A stretch of 64,000 bases of DNA from assembly GCA_902500775.1 (NCBI GenBank), contig CABVRZ010000010.1, positions 46,054 to 110,053 of the forward strand, given 5' to 3'. Of this stretch, positions 18,133 through 26,666 are shown one piece after another. Position 1 is the first letter of the stretch, and every line of letters starts with the position of its first letter. The notes beneath the pieces were generated by a model that was not told the origin of the DNA, searched no databases, and worked only from the letters and a program-made list of their open reading frames with translations. A program made the translations under genes and the position numbers. This DNA comes from an uncultured Nitrospira sp. GTDB taxonomy: Bacteria; Nitrospirota; Nitrospiria; Nitrospirales; Nitrospiraceae.

Positions 18133-18357
18133 TGGGGTTCCTCCTTTAGGATAATGACATTGTCTTGAGCACGAGGAACGGGGAAGGAGCGGGCCGAAGA
18201 CGCGATCGATGCAGCGACTTAGGTCTGACTTCCGACAAGATTCCCGGACAAGGCAACATCGACATTGTGGGCCTTCTCTGATAGTCACTCTGTATCGCGA
18301 GGCCCAGGGCGATACGGGTCAGAGCTACAGTAGCATAGAGATTGGCCGATTACAACC

Positions 18358-19149
18358 TTACTCCCCAACCCGAACCAAAAGCCCTTGATCTTTGCAGTAG
18401 GCCATCGTTCGGTAAAACCAGCCGACCACAGCGATCAACAGCAACCCATTGAGCCCGACGGACCAGGCCAAATGGCTGAGGGGCGCCTGTCCCGTCGTGA
18501 GAACTACCCGCATTCCCTCGAAAATATGAGCCGCTGGGTTCACCCACGCGACTCCCTGAAGCCAGGCTGGCAAAACCTCGATGGGATAGAAGACACAAGA
18601 GATCGGCTGAAACAGAAAGACCATGCTCCAAGCCAAGACCTCTGCTTCCTGTCCAAACCGCATAATGAGCGACGTAGTAAACACGCCGATAATCCACCCG
18701 GTGATGACCAAGTTCAGCACGAAGGGACCGAGCCATAGTCCAATCACCAGCACATTATAGGAATAGAAGACGAGCGCACAAATCCCCATGACAATCGAGA
18801 CTGCCACAACCTTTAGAACGCTCATCGCCATCGTTGCTGCAAGAAATTCACTCGGCTTCAGCGGGCTGGCAAACAAGTTCATCAGATTGCGTGCCCAGAG
18901 CTCTTCAAGAAACGTGATCGTGATCCCTTGCTGCGCACGGAACAATATATCCCAGAGGATGAGCGCCCCCAAGAAGAAGGTCACGAATCCGGGAACCTGT
19001 GGTTGATACCGAGCAAGATACAGCGTGATGAATCCCCAAATCACGAGATCGAGAAACGGCCAGTAGAAAATCTCCATGATCCGCGGCAAACTTCTCCGAT
19101 AGAGATACAGATGTCTGAAGATCAGTGCCATAATACGATGGAGTTTCAT
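18358..19149 (-). CDS. ABC-2 type transporter permease
   Basis: 263 residues with about six hydrophobic segments and an ABC-2 membrane fold (GALILWDILFRAQQGITITFLEELWARNLMNLFASPL is the conserved loop region; PISCVFYPIEVLPAWLQGVAWVNPAAHIFEGMR the second). It starts inside the stop of the preceding small membrane protein (4-base ATGA overlap) and is the last gene of the run. It should pair with the ATPase at 19553–20308 as an exporter. The cargo is unknown; the gene context of cytochrome and molybdenum-cofactor genes suggests a role in respiratory-enzyme assembly, which is inference. Confidence 0.88.
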   Translation of the reverse strand: MKLHRIMALIFRHLYLYRRSLPRIMEIFYWPFLDLVIWGFITLYLARYQPQVPGFVTFFLGALILWDILFRAQQGITITFLEELWARNLMNLFASPLKPSEFLAATMAMSVLKVVAVSIVMGICALVFYSYNVLVIGLWLGPFVLNLVITGWIIGVFTTSLIMRFGQEAEVLAWSMVFLFQPISCVFYPIEVLPAWLQGVAWVNPAAHIFEGMRVVLTTGQAPLSHLAWSVGLNGLLLIAVVGWFYRTMAYCKDQGLLVRVGE

Positions 19150-19556
19150 CCGCAGGTCTCATGCTTGTGCTCATGCTGACATCCGCCGCATCCCTGGTGG
19201 GTTCCAAGAATCTCCCCCATCAGCTGCTTAACCCCGGCGACCATATGCGTCCCCGCCAGTCGTCCATCCGGCATCCGCCGCAACCAGAGCCCCAACAGCA
19301 CGCTCGGCATCCCAAGTAGCCCGACTCCGAACAGCAGTGTCGGGCTCGCCGCTCCCCCGATCCACCAGAGCAGCGCAACCACCAATGAGAGTGGAACTAT
19401 TCCAGCAACCGCGCCTTTCAGAACAACCGGCCATCCACAGGTCCCTCGGACTCGTCCCGTCAGACTGACCACCAGCCAAAACAATCCCCAGGACGCGCTG
19501 ACGACCAATCCTCCCGTGACAAACCCCAGAACGAACTCGATGAGCAGATGCATCAT
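19146..19556 (-). CDS. Small membrane protein with Cys/His-rich C-terminus, in ABC exporter operon
   Basis: 136 residues with three to four hydrophobic segments (FVLGFVTGGLVVSASWGLFWLVV, GIVPLSLVVALLWWIGG, LLFGVGLLGMPSVLLGLWL). It ends in a soluble tail, CGGCQHEHKHETCG, with three Cys and three His that could bind a metal. It overlaps the ATPase gene upstream and the permease gene downstream by 4 bases each, so translation of the three is coupled. I do not recognise the family. The position suggests a third subunit or a metal-handling accessory of the exporter. Confidence 0.75.
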   Translation of the reverse strand: MMHLLIEFVLGFVTGGLVVSASWGLFWLVVSLTGRVRGTCGWPVVLKGAVAGIVPLSLVVALLWWIGGAASPTLLFGVGLLGMPSVLLGLWLRRMPDGRLAGTHMVAGVKQLMGEILGTHQGCGGCQHEHKHETCG

Positions 19557-20308
19557 GATGACAACGAAACTGTTGATTCTCGAGCCAGCTTCAAAAAGAC
19601 CTCCTCGAGATCTGTTTGGCCAAACCGATCCACGATAGCCTGCGCCGTCCCCTCGGCCACCAGTCGTCCACGCTGGAGAAAGATAATGCGGTCTGACATT
19701 TCTTCCATCTCCCGCATATTGTGGGACGTATACAGAATGCTCAGGCCCGACGATCGCTGCTCATCTTTTAACAGAGCTCTGATCATATACGCCACATCAG
19801 GATCCAAACTCGCGGTCGGTTCATCAAGAAAGAGGATACGCGGTTTCGTGAGAATGGCTTTGGCCAACCCCAGCCTCGTCATCTGCCCGGAGGATAGCTT
19901 TCGGGTGACTTTCTGTCGAAACTCTTTCATCTCAAGTTTGCAGACCACGTTGTCGATTTGCTGCGCGATATCAGATAGTCCATACAGTCTCGCCACCACC
20001 CAGAGGTTTTCTTCAACCGTCAGAGATTGGGGCATCGAGATGTAGGTGGATGAAAAGTTCACTTGCTGCAGAATGGCCTCCCGATGCATCAACAGATCCA
20101 GGCCGAATACCTCGATGGAGCCAGATGTCGGTGTCACCAACCCGAGTAACATCTGAATCGTGGTTGTCTTACCGGCTCCATTGGGCCCCAATAATCCAAG
20201 GATTTCCCCAGGCCTCATCTCGAACGACACACCGTCGACCGCTGTAAAGTTGCCGAAGCGTTTCGTCAATTGGGAGACTTTCAGAACGGGGCTCGCTATC
20301 GAACTCAT
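19553..20308 (-). CDS. ABC transporter ATP-binding protein
   Basis: 251 residues with all ABC motifs: Walker A GPNGAGKTTT, Q-loop region, signature as LSSGQMTRLGLAKA (a variant of LSGGQ), Walker B ILFLDEPTASLD and the H-loop SHNMREMEEMSD. The ATG at 20308 is preferred over earlier in-frame codons because similarity starts just after it and GGGAG lies upstream. Subfamily features match ABC-2 exporters of the NodI/NosF/CcmA-like type. It overlaps the small membrane protein gene and follows the multihaem cytochrome gene by 13 bases. Confidence 0.9.
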   Translation of the reverse strand: MSSIASPVLKVSQLTKRFGNFTAVDGVSFEMRPGEILGLLGPNGAGKTTTIQMLLGLVTPTSGSIEVFGLDLLMHREAILQQVNFSSTYISMPQSLTVEENLWVVARLYGLSDIAQQIDNVVCKLEMKEFRQKVTRKLSSGQMTRLGLAKAILTKPRILFLDEPTASLDPDVAYMIRALLKDEQRSSGLSILYTSHNMREMEEMSDRIIFLQRGRLVAEGTAQAIVDRFGQTDLEEVFLKLARESTVSLSS

Positions 20309-20321
20309 CACGTCGCTCCCG

Positions 20322-21032
20322 TTAATTGAACAACAACGCGCCGCTGATCTTGTCGGGGATATGGCACCTGTCACATTTCCGGTCCAACATCTTGCCTCGA
20401 TACTCAGTCTTTCCATCGTGGCAGCGGAAACAGTCATTGAGAGCTCTGGTACGCAGCGCGGACCCTTCTGGATGGGTTGGATACCACGGTTTGCTATCGG
20501 CAGACACATGGCCACGTGGAATCACAAGAGGATAGCCTTTGATCGGTTCATCGTGTACGACACCGGCGTGGCAGGTCGTACAACCTTCTCCCTGTCCGCG
20601 AACCGTGAACGCCTCCATATGTTGCCGATGCCCCACGACCAACCCCACATCCTTCACCGGTAACGGGAGATCACGGGCAGCAATCTCGGACACCCGAAGG
20701 ATATGTCGATGACAGCTCAAGCATACTCCGGAATCAACAGTCGCTTTCAGATTATGCGCCTCAGCTGGAGTCCCCACGAGGGTAATGGCTACATCTTTGG
20801 CACCGGCCCAAACCTTGTCGGTGAGCCACCCCTGAAGACCAGGTCGCACATGGCAGGCGACGCAACTTACGTCCTTATGGGAGGATTTCGCCCAGCTCTG
20901 GTAGGAGGGAGTAATGGTGTGACATCCGGCACAGAACTCAGGTCGATCGGTCAATGGAATCGCAATCCCCGTCAGAGCGACGGATCCGACCATGACGGCC
21001 AATGCAAGCGTGGTCCTAGCAGTCCAGTTCAT
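20322..21032 (-). CDS. NapC/NirT-like membrane-anchored hexahaem c-type cytochrome
   Basis: 236 residues. One N-terminal membrane segment (LALAVMVGSVALTGIAI) serves as anchor, with the rest periplasmic. Six haem c motifs are visible: CAGCH 34–38, CVACH 57–61, CLSCH 104–108, CTTCH 151–155, CFRCH 201–205 and CDRCH 220–224. The N-terminal start (FCAGCHTITPSYQSWAKSSH) matches NapC/NrfH quinol dehydrogenases, which pass electrons from the quinol pool to periplasmic reductases. Six haems is more than the four of NapC and NrfH, so the C-terminal part is distinct. It overlaps the mobB gene by 17 bases. Confidence 0.88.
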   Translation of the reverse strand: MNWTARTTLALAVMVGSVALTGIAIPLTDRPEFCAGCHTITPSYQSWAKSSHKDVSCVACHVRPGLQGWLTDKVWAGAKDVAITLVGTPAEAHNLKATVDSGVCLSCHRHILRVSEIAARDLPLPVKDVGLVVGHRQHMEAFTVRGQGEGCTTCHAGVVHDEPIKGYPLVIPRGHVSADSKPWYPTHPEGSALRTRALNDCFRCHDGKTEYRGKMLDRKCDRCHIPDKISGALLFN

Positions 21033-21534
21033 GCTCCCGACGTCGAAGGGGAAACTTCCGAATCAAGAGCGCCGCTACACCAGCGACATCGTCCAAATGC
21101 AAGACAGGCACCGGAAGATCGATTACCTTGTCGGACACCACGGCGAGAAGACCGTCGGACGAGTAGGAGATTTCGCCTAACTGATCACGCACCACGATGA
21201 TCTTGGGATAGCCCTCACTCTTCCATCCCTCTGCGATGATGAGATCGTATGAGCGATCCAGGAAACGGTCTCGGACTTCTTCCACCTTGAGCTGTTCGGA
21301 TACATCGGCAAATAGCGCCAGACTCCCTTTCGACACAACGATCACACTGCTGGCACCGGCGCGTTTATGGCGCCAGCTATCTTTTCCTTCGGTATCGAGG
21401 TTGAACCCATGTCCCGCATGTTTCACCGTTGCCACACGGTAACCAGCCTTCACGAGTTCGGGTAGTACACGCTCAATCAACGTGGTCTTGCCACTATTCG
21501 AGCGACCGATAAACGAAACGATTGGAATGGACAT
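21016..21534 (-). CDS. mobB: Molybdopterin-guanine dinucleotide biosynthesis adaptor MobB
   Basis: 172 residues. The N-terminal P-loop (FIGRSNSGKTTLIERVLPEL) is followed by VATVKHAGHGFNLDTEGKDSWRHKRAGA and LIIAEGWK, all diagnostic of MobB. MobB is a GTP-binding partner of MobA in converting molybdopterin to the guanine dinucleotide form. It lies between moeA (23 bases upstream) and the multihaem cytochrome gene, which it overlaps at the 3' end. No mobA is present in the window. Confidence 0.92.
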   Translation of the reverse strand: MSIPIVSFIGRSNSGKTTLIERVLPELVKAGYRVATVKHAGHGFNLDTEGKDSWRHKRAGASSVIVVSKGSLALFADVSEQLKVEEVRDRFLDRSYDLIIAEGWKSEGYPKIIVVRDQLGEISYSSDGLLAVVSDKVIDLPVPVLHLDDVAGVAALLIRKFPLRRREHELDC

Positions 21535-21557
21535 ACTGTACCGTTACTGTTCTAGTC

Positions 21558-22856
21558 TCAACAACACGAAAGACGATGGGAGGCAGAGTGGACATGCTCG
21601 GCTTTTGATAGCCAGGCATCGCCGCTCAACAACTGGACCGTAACCTGGTCACCGGGATTCACTCGCTCAACTTCCACTGGCACGTCGATCAAGCAATTGG
21701 CTTTGACCATCGATGTTAAAATGCCGGAGCCCTGGTCACCGGTCGTTCGGACTTTAAAGATACCTTCCTCACGTGTCAGGACCCCACGCAAAAAATGCCG
21801 CCGATCAGTGCGTTTGGAAAAGGTCCCCTGAAAGAGTGCCTGCAGCACCGGTCGTCCATAGGTCCGGCAACCACTCATCTTCATTAGCGCCGGTCTCACG
21901 AGCTGCTCAAACGTCACCATGGAAGACACTGGATTACCAGGAAGGCCGAAAGCCAGCTTGCCTTGAATCAAACCAAATGCCAAGGGCTGCCCAGGTCTGA
22001 TCGCAAGTTTCCAAAAATTCATCTCGGCGCCAAGTTCTCGAAAAACGGCTTTGGTGAAATCATAGTCACCCATCGAGACTCCGCCGGACAGCACCAAGAT
22101 ATCGGCACTCAATCCTTGCGCAATTTTTTCCTTGAGGGCCGCCGGTGTGTCACCGGCGATGCCAAGCAAGAGCGGAATCCCTCCCGCCTCCTGCACCGCT
22201 GCGGCAATCCCGTAGCTATTCGAGTTGATGATCTTCTCTTCACTGAACCGTTCATCCAAGTCAGCCAATTCATCGCCGGTCGACAGAATCGCTACCCGGG
22301 GTCGCTGATAGGCAAACACCAGCGACTTAGCCAGAATCGCAAGCATCCCAGCCTCTCCTGGCCGAATTCTTGTCCCTCGTGCGATGATACAGTCGCCTTT
22401 CTTGACATCCTCACCCTGCGGCCTGATATTGGCCCCCTTCGGTTCCGGCTTCAGTACACGCACGGACTCTGATGTCGGCTCAGTATCTTCAACTTTGAGC
22501 ACCGTATCAGCTCCCCGGGGCATCGGCGCACCGGTCATGATACGGATCGCCTGACCAGAGCCCACAGTTTTCGATGGCATCGTCCCTGCCGGAACATCTT
22601 CGATAATCGCAAGAGTCACTGGCCTCTGAATGGCATGTTCTTGCTTGATATCCTCCCACCTGACCGCAAATCCATCCATTGCAGAGTTGTCCCACGGGGG
22701 ATTGTCACGCTCCGCTATAATGTCTTCCCCCAGCACACGGCCCAAGACATCCAGAATCGAGACTTTTTCAACGCCCAACACCAATGTCGCATCTAGCACC
22801 ACTTGTTGTGCTTCATGGAGTTGGGTCAATCCGGTCAGAGCATCGGCGGCTTTCAC
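21558..22856 (-). CDS. moeA: Molybdopterin molybdenumtransferase MoeA
   Basis: 432 residues, normal for MoeA. Recognisable segments in order: DNPPWDNSAMDGFAVRWED, GQAIRIMTGAPMPRGADTV, RPRVAILSTGDELADL, INSNSYGIAA, LSGGVSMGDYDF and FGLPGNPVSSMVTFEQLVRP, then the C-terminal beta domain. MoeA inserts molybdate into adenylylated molybdopterin to make molybdenum cofactor. Its start overlaps the stop of the mrp gene by 4 bases, and mobB follows after 23 bases. Confidence 0.95.
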   Translation of the reverse strand: MKAADALTGLTQLHEAQQVVLDATLVLGVEKVSILDVLGRVLGEDIIAERDNPPWDNSAMDGFAVRWEDIKQEHAIQRPVTLAIIEDVPAGTMPSKTVGSGQAIRIMTGAPMPRGADTVLKVEDTEPTSESVRVLKPEPKGANIRPQGEDVKKGDCIIARGTRIRPGEAGMLAILAKSLVFAYQRPRVAILSTGDELADLDERFSEEKIINSNSYGIAAAVQEAGGIPLLLGIAGDTPAALKEKIAQGLSADILVLSGGVSMGDYDFTKAVFRELGAEMNFWKLAIRPGQPLAFGLIQGKLAFGLPGNPVSSMVTFEQLVRPALMKMSGCRTYGRPVLQALFQGTFSKRTDRRHFLRGVLTREEGIFKVRTTGDQGSGILTSMVKANCLIDVPVEVERVNPGDQVTVQLLSGDAWLSKAEHVHSASHRLSCC

Positions 22857-23821
22857 TGGCTGATTCCTCTCATGGGTCCAGCAGTCGGCCGTCCTACTTT
22901 CAGGAGCGAAGTGCCCTTCTTGCAGAACGTTTCGACTTGATTCGCAATCTGATGGTAGGCCTCCGCCGTCGGTGTATCAGAGTTAAAGAGGGCGAACGGT
23001 TCCCCAGCATCTGATTGCATGACGACATCGGGATCGAGCGGAATGCGCCCCAAGAACGGTACCCCCATATCTTTCGCAGAGGCTTCCCCACCGCCTTTTC
23101 TGAACACCTCGATATGCGTATGACAATGTGGACACTCAAGCCCACTCATATTTTCCACGATACCGATGATCGGCACTTCACTATCCCGACAAAACGTCAC
23201 TGACTTGCGCGAGTCGAGCAGTGCCACTTCCTGAGGAGTCGTGACGATGACGGCACCGCTGACCTGTCCGAGTAAATCGATGGTGGTGACCGACTCGTTG
23301 CCGGTCCCCGGAGGAAGATCGATCAGAAGAAAATTCAGGTCCTGCCAATCGACTCCACCCAGGAGCTGATTGATGAATTCATACTTATAGGCATCTCGCC
23401 AGATGATGGGATCATCCGAATTCTGCAACAGAAACGACATGGAGGCAATCTTCAAGTTGTACGCCTGAAAGGGAATAATCCCGCCGGAGGTGCTGATTTT
23501 GAGCTTCTGTCCTTCGGCCCCAACCATCTTGGGAATATTGGGACCATGGATATCCATATCGCAGATCCCCACATGCCACCCCTTCAGCGCAAGGCTCACT
23601 GCGATGTTCGTCGTACAGGTACTCTTCCCCACCCCTCCCTTATTGCTCATGATGAGCACCTTGTACTCAATCCGCTCCATCCGCTTGGCCACGAGCCAGC
23701 GGCTATGACCTTCCTTATCCTTTTGACACCGTTCCGTTTCGTCGCAGATGGCGCAGGCCCACATATAGGTGCAGGCATCTCCGCTTCCACTGTTACTGAT
23801 CACATTAAGTTCACGTGCCAT
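22853..23821 (-). CDS. mrp: Mrp/NBP35 family iron-sulfur carrier ATPase with Cys-rich N-terminus
   Basis: 322 residues. The ATPase core has the deviant Walker A MSNKGGVGKSTCTTNIA, DMDIHGPNIPKM, LLIDLPPGTGNES, and the CPHCH motif near residue 225. These proteins bind a 4Fe-4S cluster between two subunits and hand it to target apoproteins. The N-terminal 50 residues contain a CX5CX2CX5C cluster (CTYMWACAICDETERC), which resembles the ferredoxin-like site of eukaryotic NBP35 and is absent in most bacterial Mrp. The gene is between tatC and moeA in the same direction and overlaps moeA by 4 bases. Confidence 0.9.
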   Translation of the reverse strand: MARELNVISNSGSGDACTYMWACAICDETERCQKDKEGHSRWLVAKRMERIEYKVLIMSNKGGVGKSTCTTNIAVSLALKGWHVGICDMDIHGPNIPKMVGAEGQKLKISTSGGIIPFQAYNLKIASMSFLLQNSDDPIIWRDAYKYEFINQLLGGVDWQDLNFLLIDLPPGTGNESVTTIDLLGQVSGAVIVTTPQEVALLDSRKSVTFCRDSEVPIIGIVENMSGLECPHCHTHIEVFRKGGGEASAKDMGVPFLGRIPLDPDVVMQSDAGEPFALFNSDTPTAEAYHQIANQVETFCKKGTSLLKVGRPTAGPMRGISQ

Positions 23822-23864
23822 GGTCTATCTTTCCGGCGAACAGGCCGTCCTGCGCCTGTACATG

Positions 23865-24743
23865 CTAGTGATGTCGTCTCCCGTGAACTCCAACATACTC
23901 ATCGCCCGAGGATTTCGGCATCGACATCCCCGCGGCACCTCCCACACCCCCTGCCGCAGCCATCGCCACTGTCGGAACATCGGCCTGGTTCTCGTCGGCC
24001 GATGGTTTCTTCCCAAAGACCTTCGCGCCAAAGATCCCGACCCAATACAGCAGAAACATGGGGCCGGCCATGAGGGTTTGATTGAATGGATCAGGAGTAG
24101 GGGTCAGAATGGCTGAGATGACAAACGATCCCAACAGCGCCCATTTCCAATACTGAATCAAGAACGGCGCATCTACCCAGCCGAGTTTCGCCATGAGTGT
24201 CAGCGCCAGCGGCACCTCAAAGATCAACCCAAAGACCATCAGAAACCAGAGGGCAAACCCCACGTATTGCGCGATGGAAATCTGGGGTGTAAATCCGGCG
24301 TTGACGCCGTACGAGATCAAAAAGTTCAACGCAAACGGAAGGACGAAAAAAAATGAAAATCCTGCCCCGGCATAGAACGCCAGGGCACTGATGCACACAA
24401 ACGGTCCAACAAATCGTCGTTCCTGGACATGCAGCCCAGGAACGACGAACCTCCAGATTTCATACAAGAGATACGGCATGGCGAGCACGATGGCAAACAG
24501 CCCCGCCACCTTCACGTTCTGCCAGAGTGCTTCTGCCGGAGCAAGAAACACAAACGGAACGGTCGGAAGATCGGTGGGCTCCCAGGTCAATTGACTGGGA
24601 ACGAACATGTTCTGGAGCGGAACGCGCAGCCATTTGACTAACGCGTCGGCATACAAGAAGGTCCCCATGAACACGACCGCCAACGCGATCACGGTACGGG
24701 TCAGCCGGACCTGGAACTCCACCAGGTGTTCCATGACCGGCAT
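23865..24743 (-). CDS. tatC: Sec-independent protein translocase subunit TatC
   Basis: 292 residues with six membrane segments. Diagnostic stretches: MEHLVEFQVRLTRTVIAL at the N-terminus, VAGLFAIVLAMPYLLYEIWRFVVPGL, and FGLIFEVPLALTLMAKLGWVD. The ATG at 24743 is chosen because CTGGAGGAT lies 9 bases upstream and the family starts here; the longer GTG frame at 24836 has no ribosome binding site. A tail of about 50 residues rich in Ala and Gly follows the last membrane segment. TatC is the receptor for folded proteins with twin-arginine signals, such as cofactor-bearing enzymes. TatA/TatB are not in the window. Confidence 0.93.
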   Translation of the reverse strand: MPVMEHLVEFQVRLTRTVIALAVVFMGTFLYADALVKWLRVPLQNMFVPSQLTWEPTDLPTVPFVFLAPAEALWQNVKVAGLFAIVLAMPYLLYEIWRFVVPGLHVQERRFVGPFVCISALAFYAGAGFSFFFVLPFALNFLISYGVNAGFTPQISIAQYVGFALWFLMVFGLIFEVPLALTLMAKLGWVDAPFLIQYWKWALLGSFVISAILTPTPDPFNQTLMAGPMFLLYWVGIFGAKVFGKKPSADENQADVPTVAMAAAGGVGGAAGMSMPKSSGDEYVGVHGRRHH

Positions 24744-24904
24744 CTTCTTATCCTCCAGTGGCTTAAAGACTGAATCTTGCAGCCACTGGTTCAGTTTGTT
24801 CAGCACAGGCCCTCGCAACAATGAGAACCCGTCCACCGATCAATCGCCCGACTCGCCTGTCCTCCCGCAACAGATCCACCGCTCACGACAACGCCCCCTC
24901 ATAC

Positions 24905-26404
24905 CTACTTTGGGTTGATCGCCACGAAGAGGCTGTTCCCCTGACGATTGACCAGCAAGACCGCAAGCTCGTCTTTCTTAATCTTCTCGGCCGCCTTCTG
25001 GTACTCACCGAGCGTCTTGACGGATTCATGATTGACTTCTTGGATGACATCGCCACGTTGCAACCCGGCCGCTTCCGCCTGTCCGCCCGGCTCCACCGAG
25101 GTGATCACCACACCGGACGTCTTGGCAGGGATGTTCAACTGGCTCATCATCGCCTGATCCAACACTTGGACCCGCAATGATGCCAACACATTGTCCGGTG
25201 GCTTGATCTGCTCTCCTGATTCCTTCGGTGGCCCCGGCTCCTTCTTCGCCAAGACTTCATCCGAGGGACGCTCAGCCACCTTCACGGCAATGGTTTGCTC
25301 CTTCCCTTCACGGACAACCTTCACCTGAGCATCTTTACCGACGACGGTTCTGGCAACGAGGTTGCGCAGCTGACTGACCGTCTGCACTTCTTTCCCGTTA
25401 AAAGCCACCACGACGTCACCTCGTTTGATTCCTGCGGCATGCGAGGGGCCATGTTCGTTGACGTCGCTGATCAACACACCTTTTCGCTGATCCGGAAGCT
25501 TGAACGATTTCGCCAAGGCCGGCGTGATCTCTTGAATCGCCACTCCCATCCATCCGCGCACGACTTTTCCGGTCTTTTGAAGGCTATCGACGATATCCAG
25601 TGCGATGCTACTGGGAATTGCGAACCCAATTCCCTCCGACCCGCCAGTCCTCGAGAAAATCGCGGTGTTGATGCCGATCAAGTCTCCACTCATATTGACG
25701 AGCGCCCCACCTGAATTTCCAGGGTTGATAGCCGCATCGGTCTGGATGAAGTCTTCATAGTCGGCGATCCCGACATTGCCACGCCCCAACGCGCTGATAA
25801 TGCCGAGCGTCACGGTCGAACTCAGACCAAATGGACTCCCGACAGCCAACACCAGATCCCCAACCTGGAGCTTCTCATACTCCGCCCACGTGAGCGATGG
25901 CAGATCCTTCGCGTCGATCTTCAGTACCGCCAAGTCAGTTTTTGGATCGGTCCCGACCACCTTGGCGGAAAACTCCCGTCGATCACTCAGGGTAACCGTA
26001 ATCTGAGTCGCTCCTTCCACCACGTGATTGTTAGTGACGATAAACCCATTGGAATCGAAGATGACTCCGGAGCCGGCGCTCTGATCTGGTTTGCCACGTG
26101 GACCGGGAGAGCCATGTGGGTTTGGTGGAGCCGGTGATTCCCCGCCAGGTTCATCCCCAGGAGGCGGCGTCCCAAATGGGCTAGGAGGAGGAACCCCTCC
26201 TCGTCTCCGGCTTCCTTCTCCTCCACCAGTGACGGCAATGTTCACAACAGCAGGCATCGTCTTGTTCACAATTTCCGAGAACCCTTGGGCCCATGGTGGA
26301 GGAACCCCTGCAGCCGAGACGGGCGACACGCATCCGCCTCCGACAAGAGCAGAGAAGACCAATCCACACGCCATGAGCATGTTCGTCGCTTGCTGAGTCC
26401 GCAT
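24905..26404 (-). CDS. degP: Periplasmic serine protease of the HtrA/Do (DegP) family
   Basis: About 499 residues. An N-terminal signal sequence ([25 protein letters not shown]) precedes a long Pro/Gly-rich linker at about 62–110. The trypsin-like domain carries the triad His129 ([10 protein letters not shown]), Asp159 (KTDLAVLKI) and Ser233 (PGNSGGALV), numbered from the in-frame codon at 26410. Two PDZ domains follow ([12 protein letters not shown] about 285–375; [27 protein letters not shown] about 425–500). DegP degrades or refolds misfolded envelope proteins. The linker before the protease domain is longer than in E. coli DegP. Divergent from the pseudo-caspase gene at 26667. Confidence 0.93.
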   Translation of the reverse strand: MRTQQATNMLMACGLVFSALVGGGCVSPVSAAGVPPPWAQGFSEIVNKTMPAVVNIAVTGGGEGSRRRGGVPPPSPFGTPPPGDEPGGESPAPPNPHGSPGPRGKPDQSAGSGVIFDSNGFIVTNNHVVEGATQITVTLSDRREFSAKVVGTDPKTDLAVLKIDAKDLPSLTWAEYEKLQVGDLVLAVGSPFGLSSTVTLGIISALGRGNVGIADYEDFIQTDAAINPGNSGGALVNMSGDLIGINTAIFSRTGGSEGIGFAIPSSIALDIVDSLQKTGKVVRGWMGVAIQEITPALAKSFKLPDQRKGVLISDVNEHGPSHAAGIKRGDVVVAFNGKEVQTVSQLRNLVARTVVGKDAQVKVVREGKEQTIAVKVAERPSDEVLAKKEPGPPKESGEQIKPPDNVLASLRVQVLDQAMMSQLNIPAKTSGVVITSVEPGGQAEAAGLQRGDVIQEVNHESVKTLGEYQKAAEKIKKDELAVLLVNRQGNSLFVAINPK

Positions 26405-26666
26405 GAACATATCTGAATTCCTCCAGGATGTGACTCTTATTCAGAGTCCTATTGGAAATAAAGCCCCACACCAGCTGAACGGTTCATCTTACACTACTCA
26501 TTCGATCGGCTTCAAAGAAGAAAAGGCTTGGCGAGCGGAACGGATCTGTGGGCACATCACAACCTTCTCCCCACGCCGTCTAGCCGTAATCGTATCGCCG
26601 GACGCCTCCGGATCTGGTTGCATTCACATGAGGTTTCCAGTACCGTGGCGGACGGCCAGCTCTACC

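Noticed and set aside
24744..24836. Longer TatC starting at GTG 24836
   Set aside because: No ribosome binding site, and TatC similarity begins at the ATG at 24743, which has a strong one.
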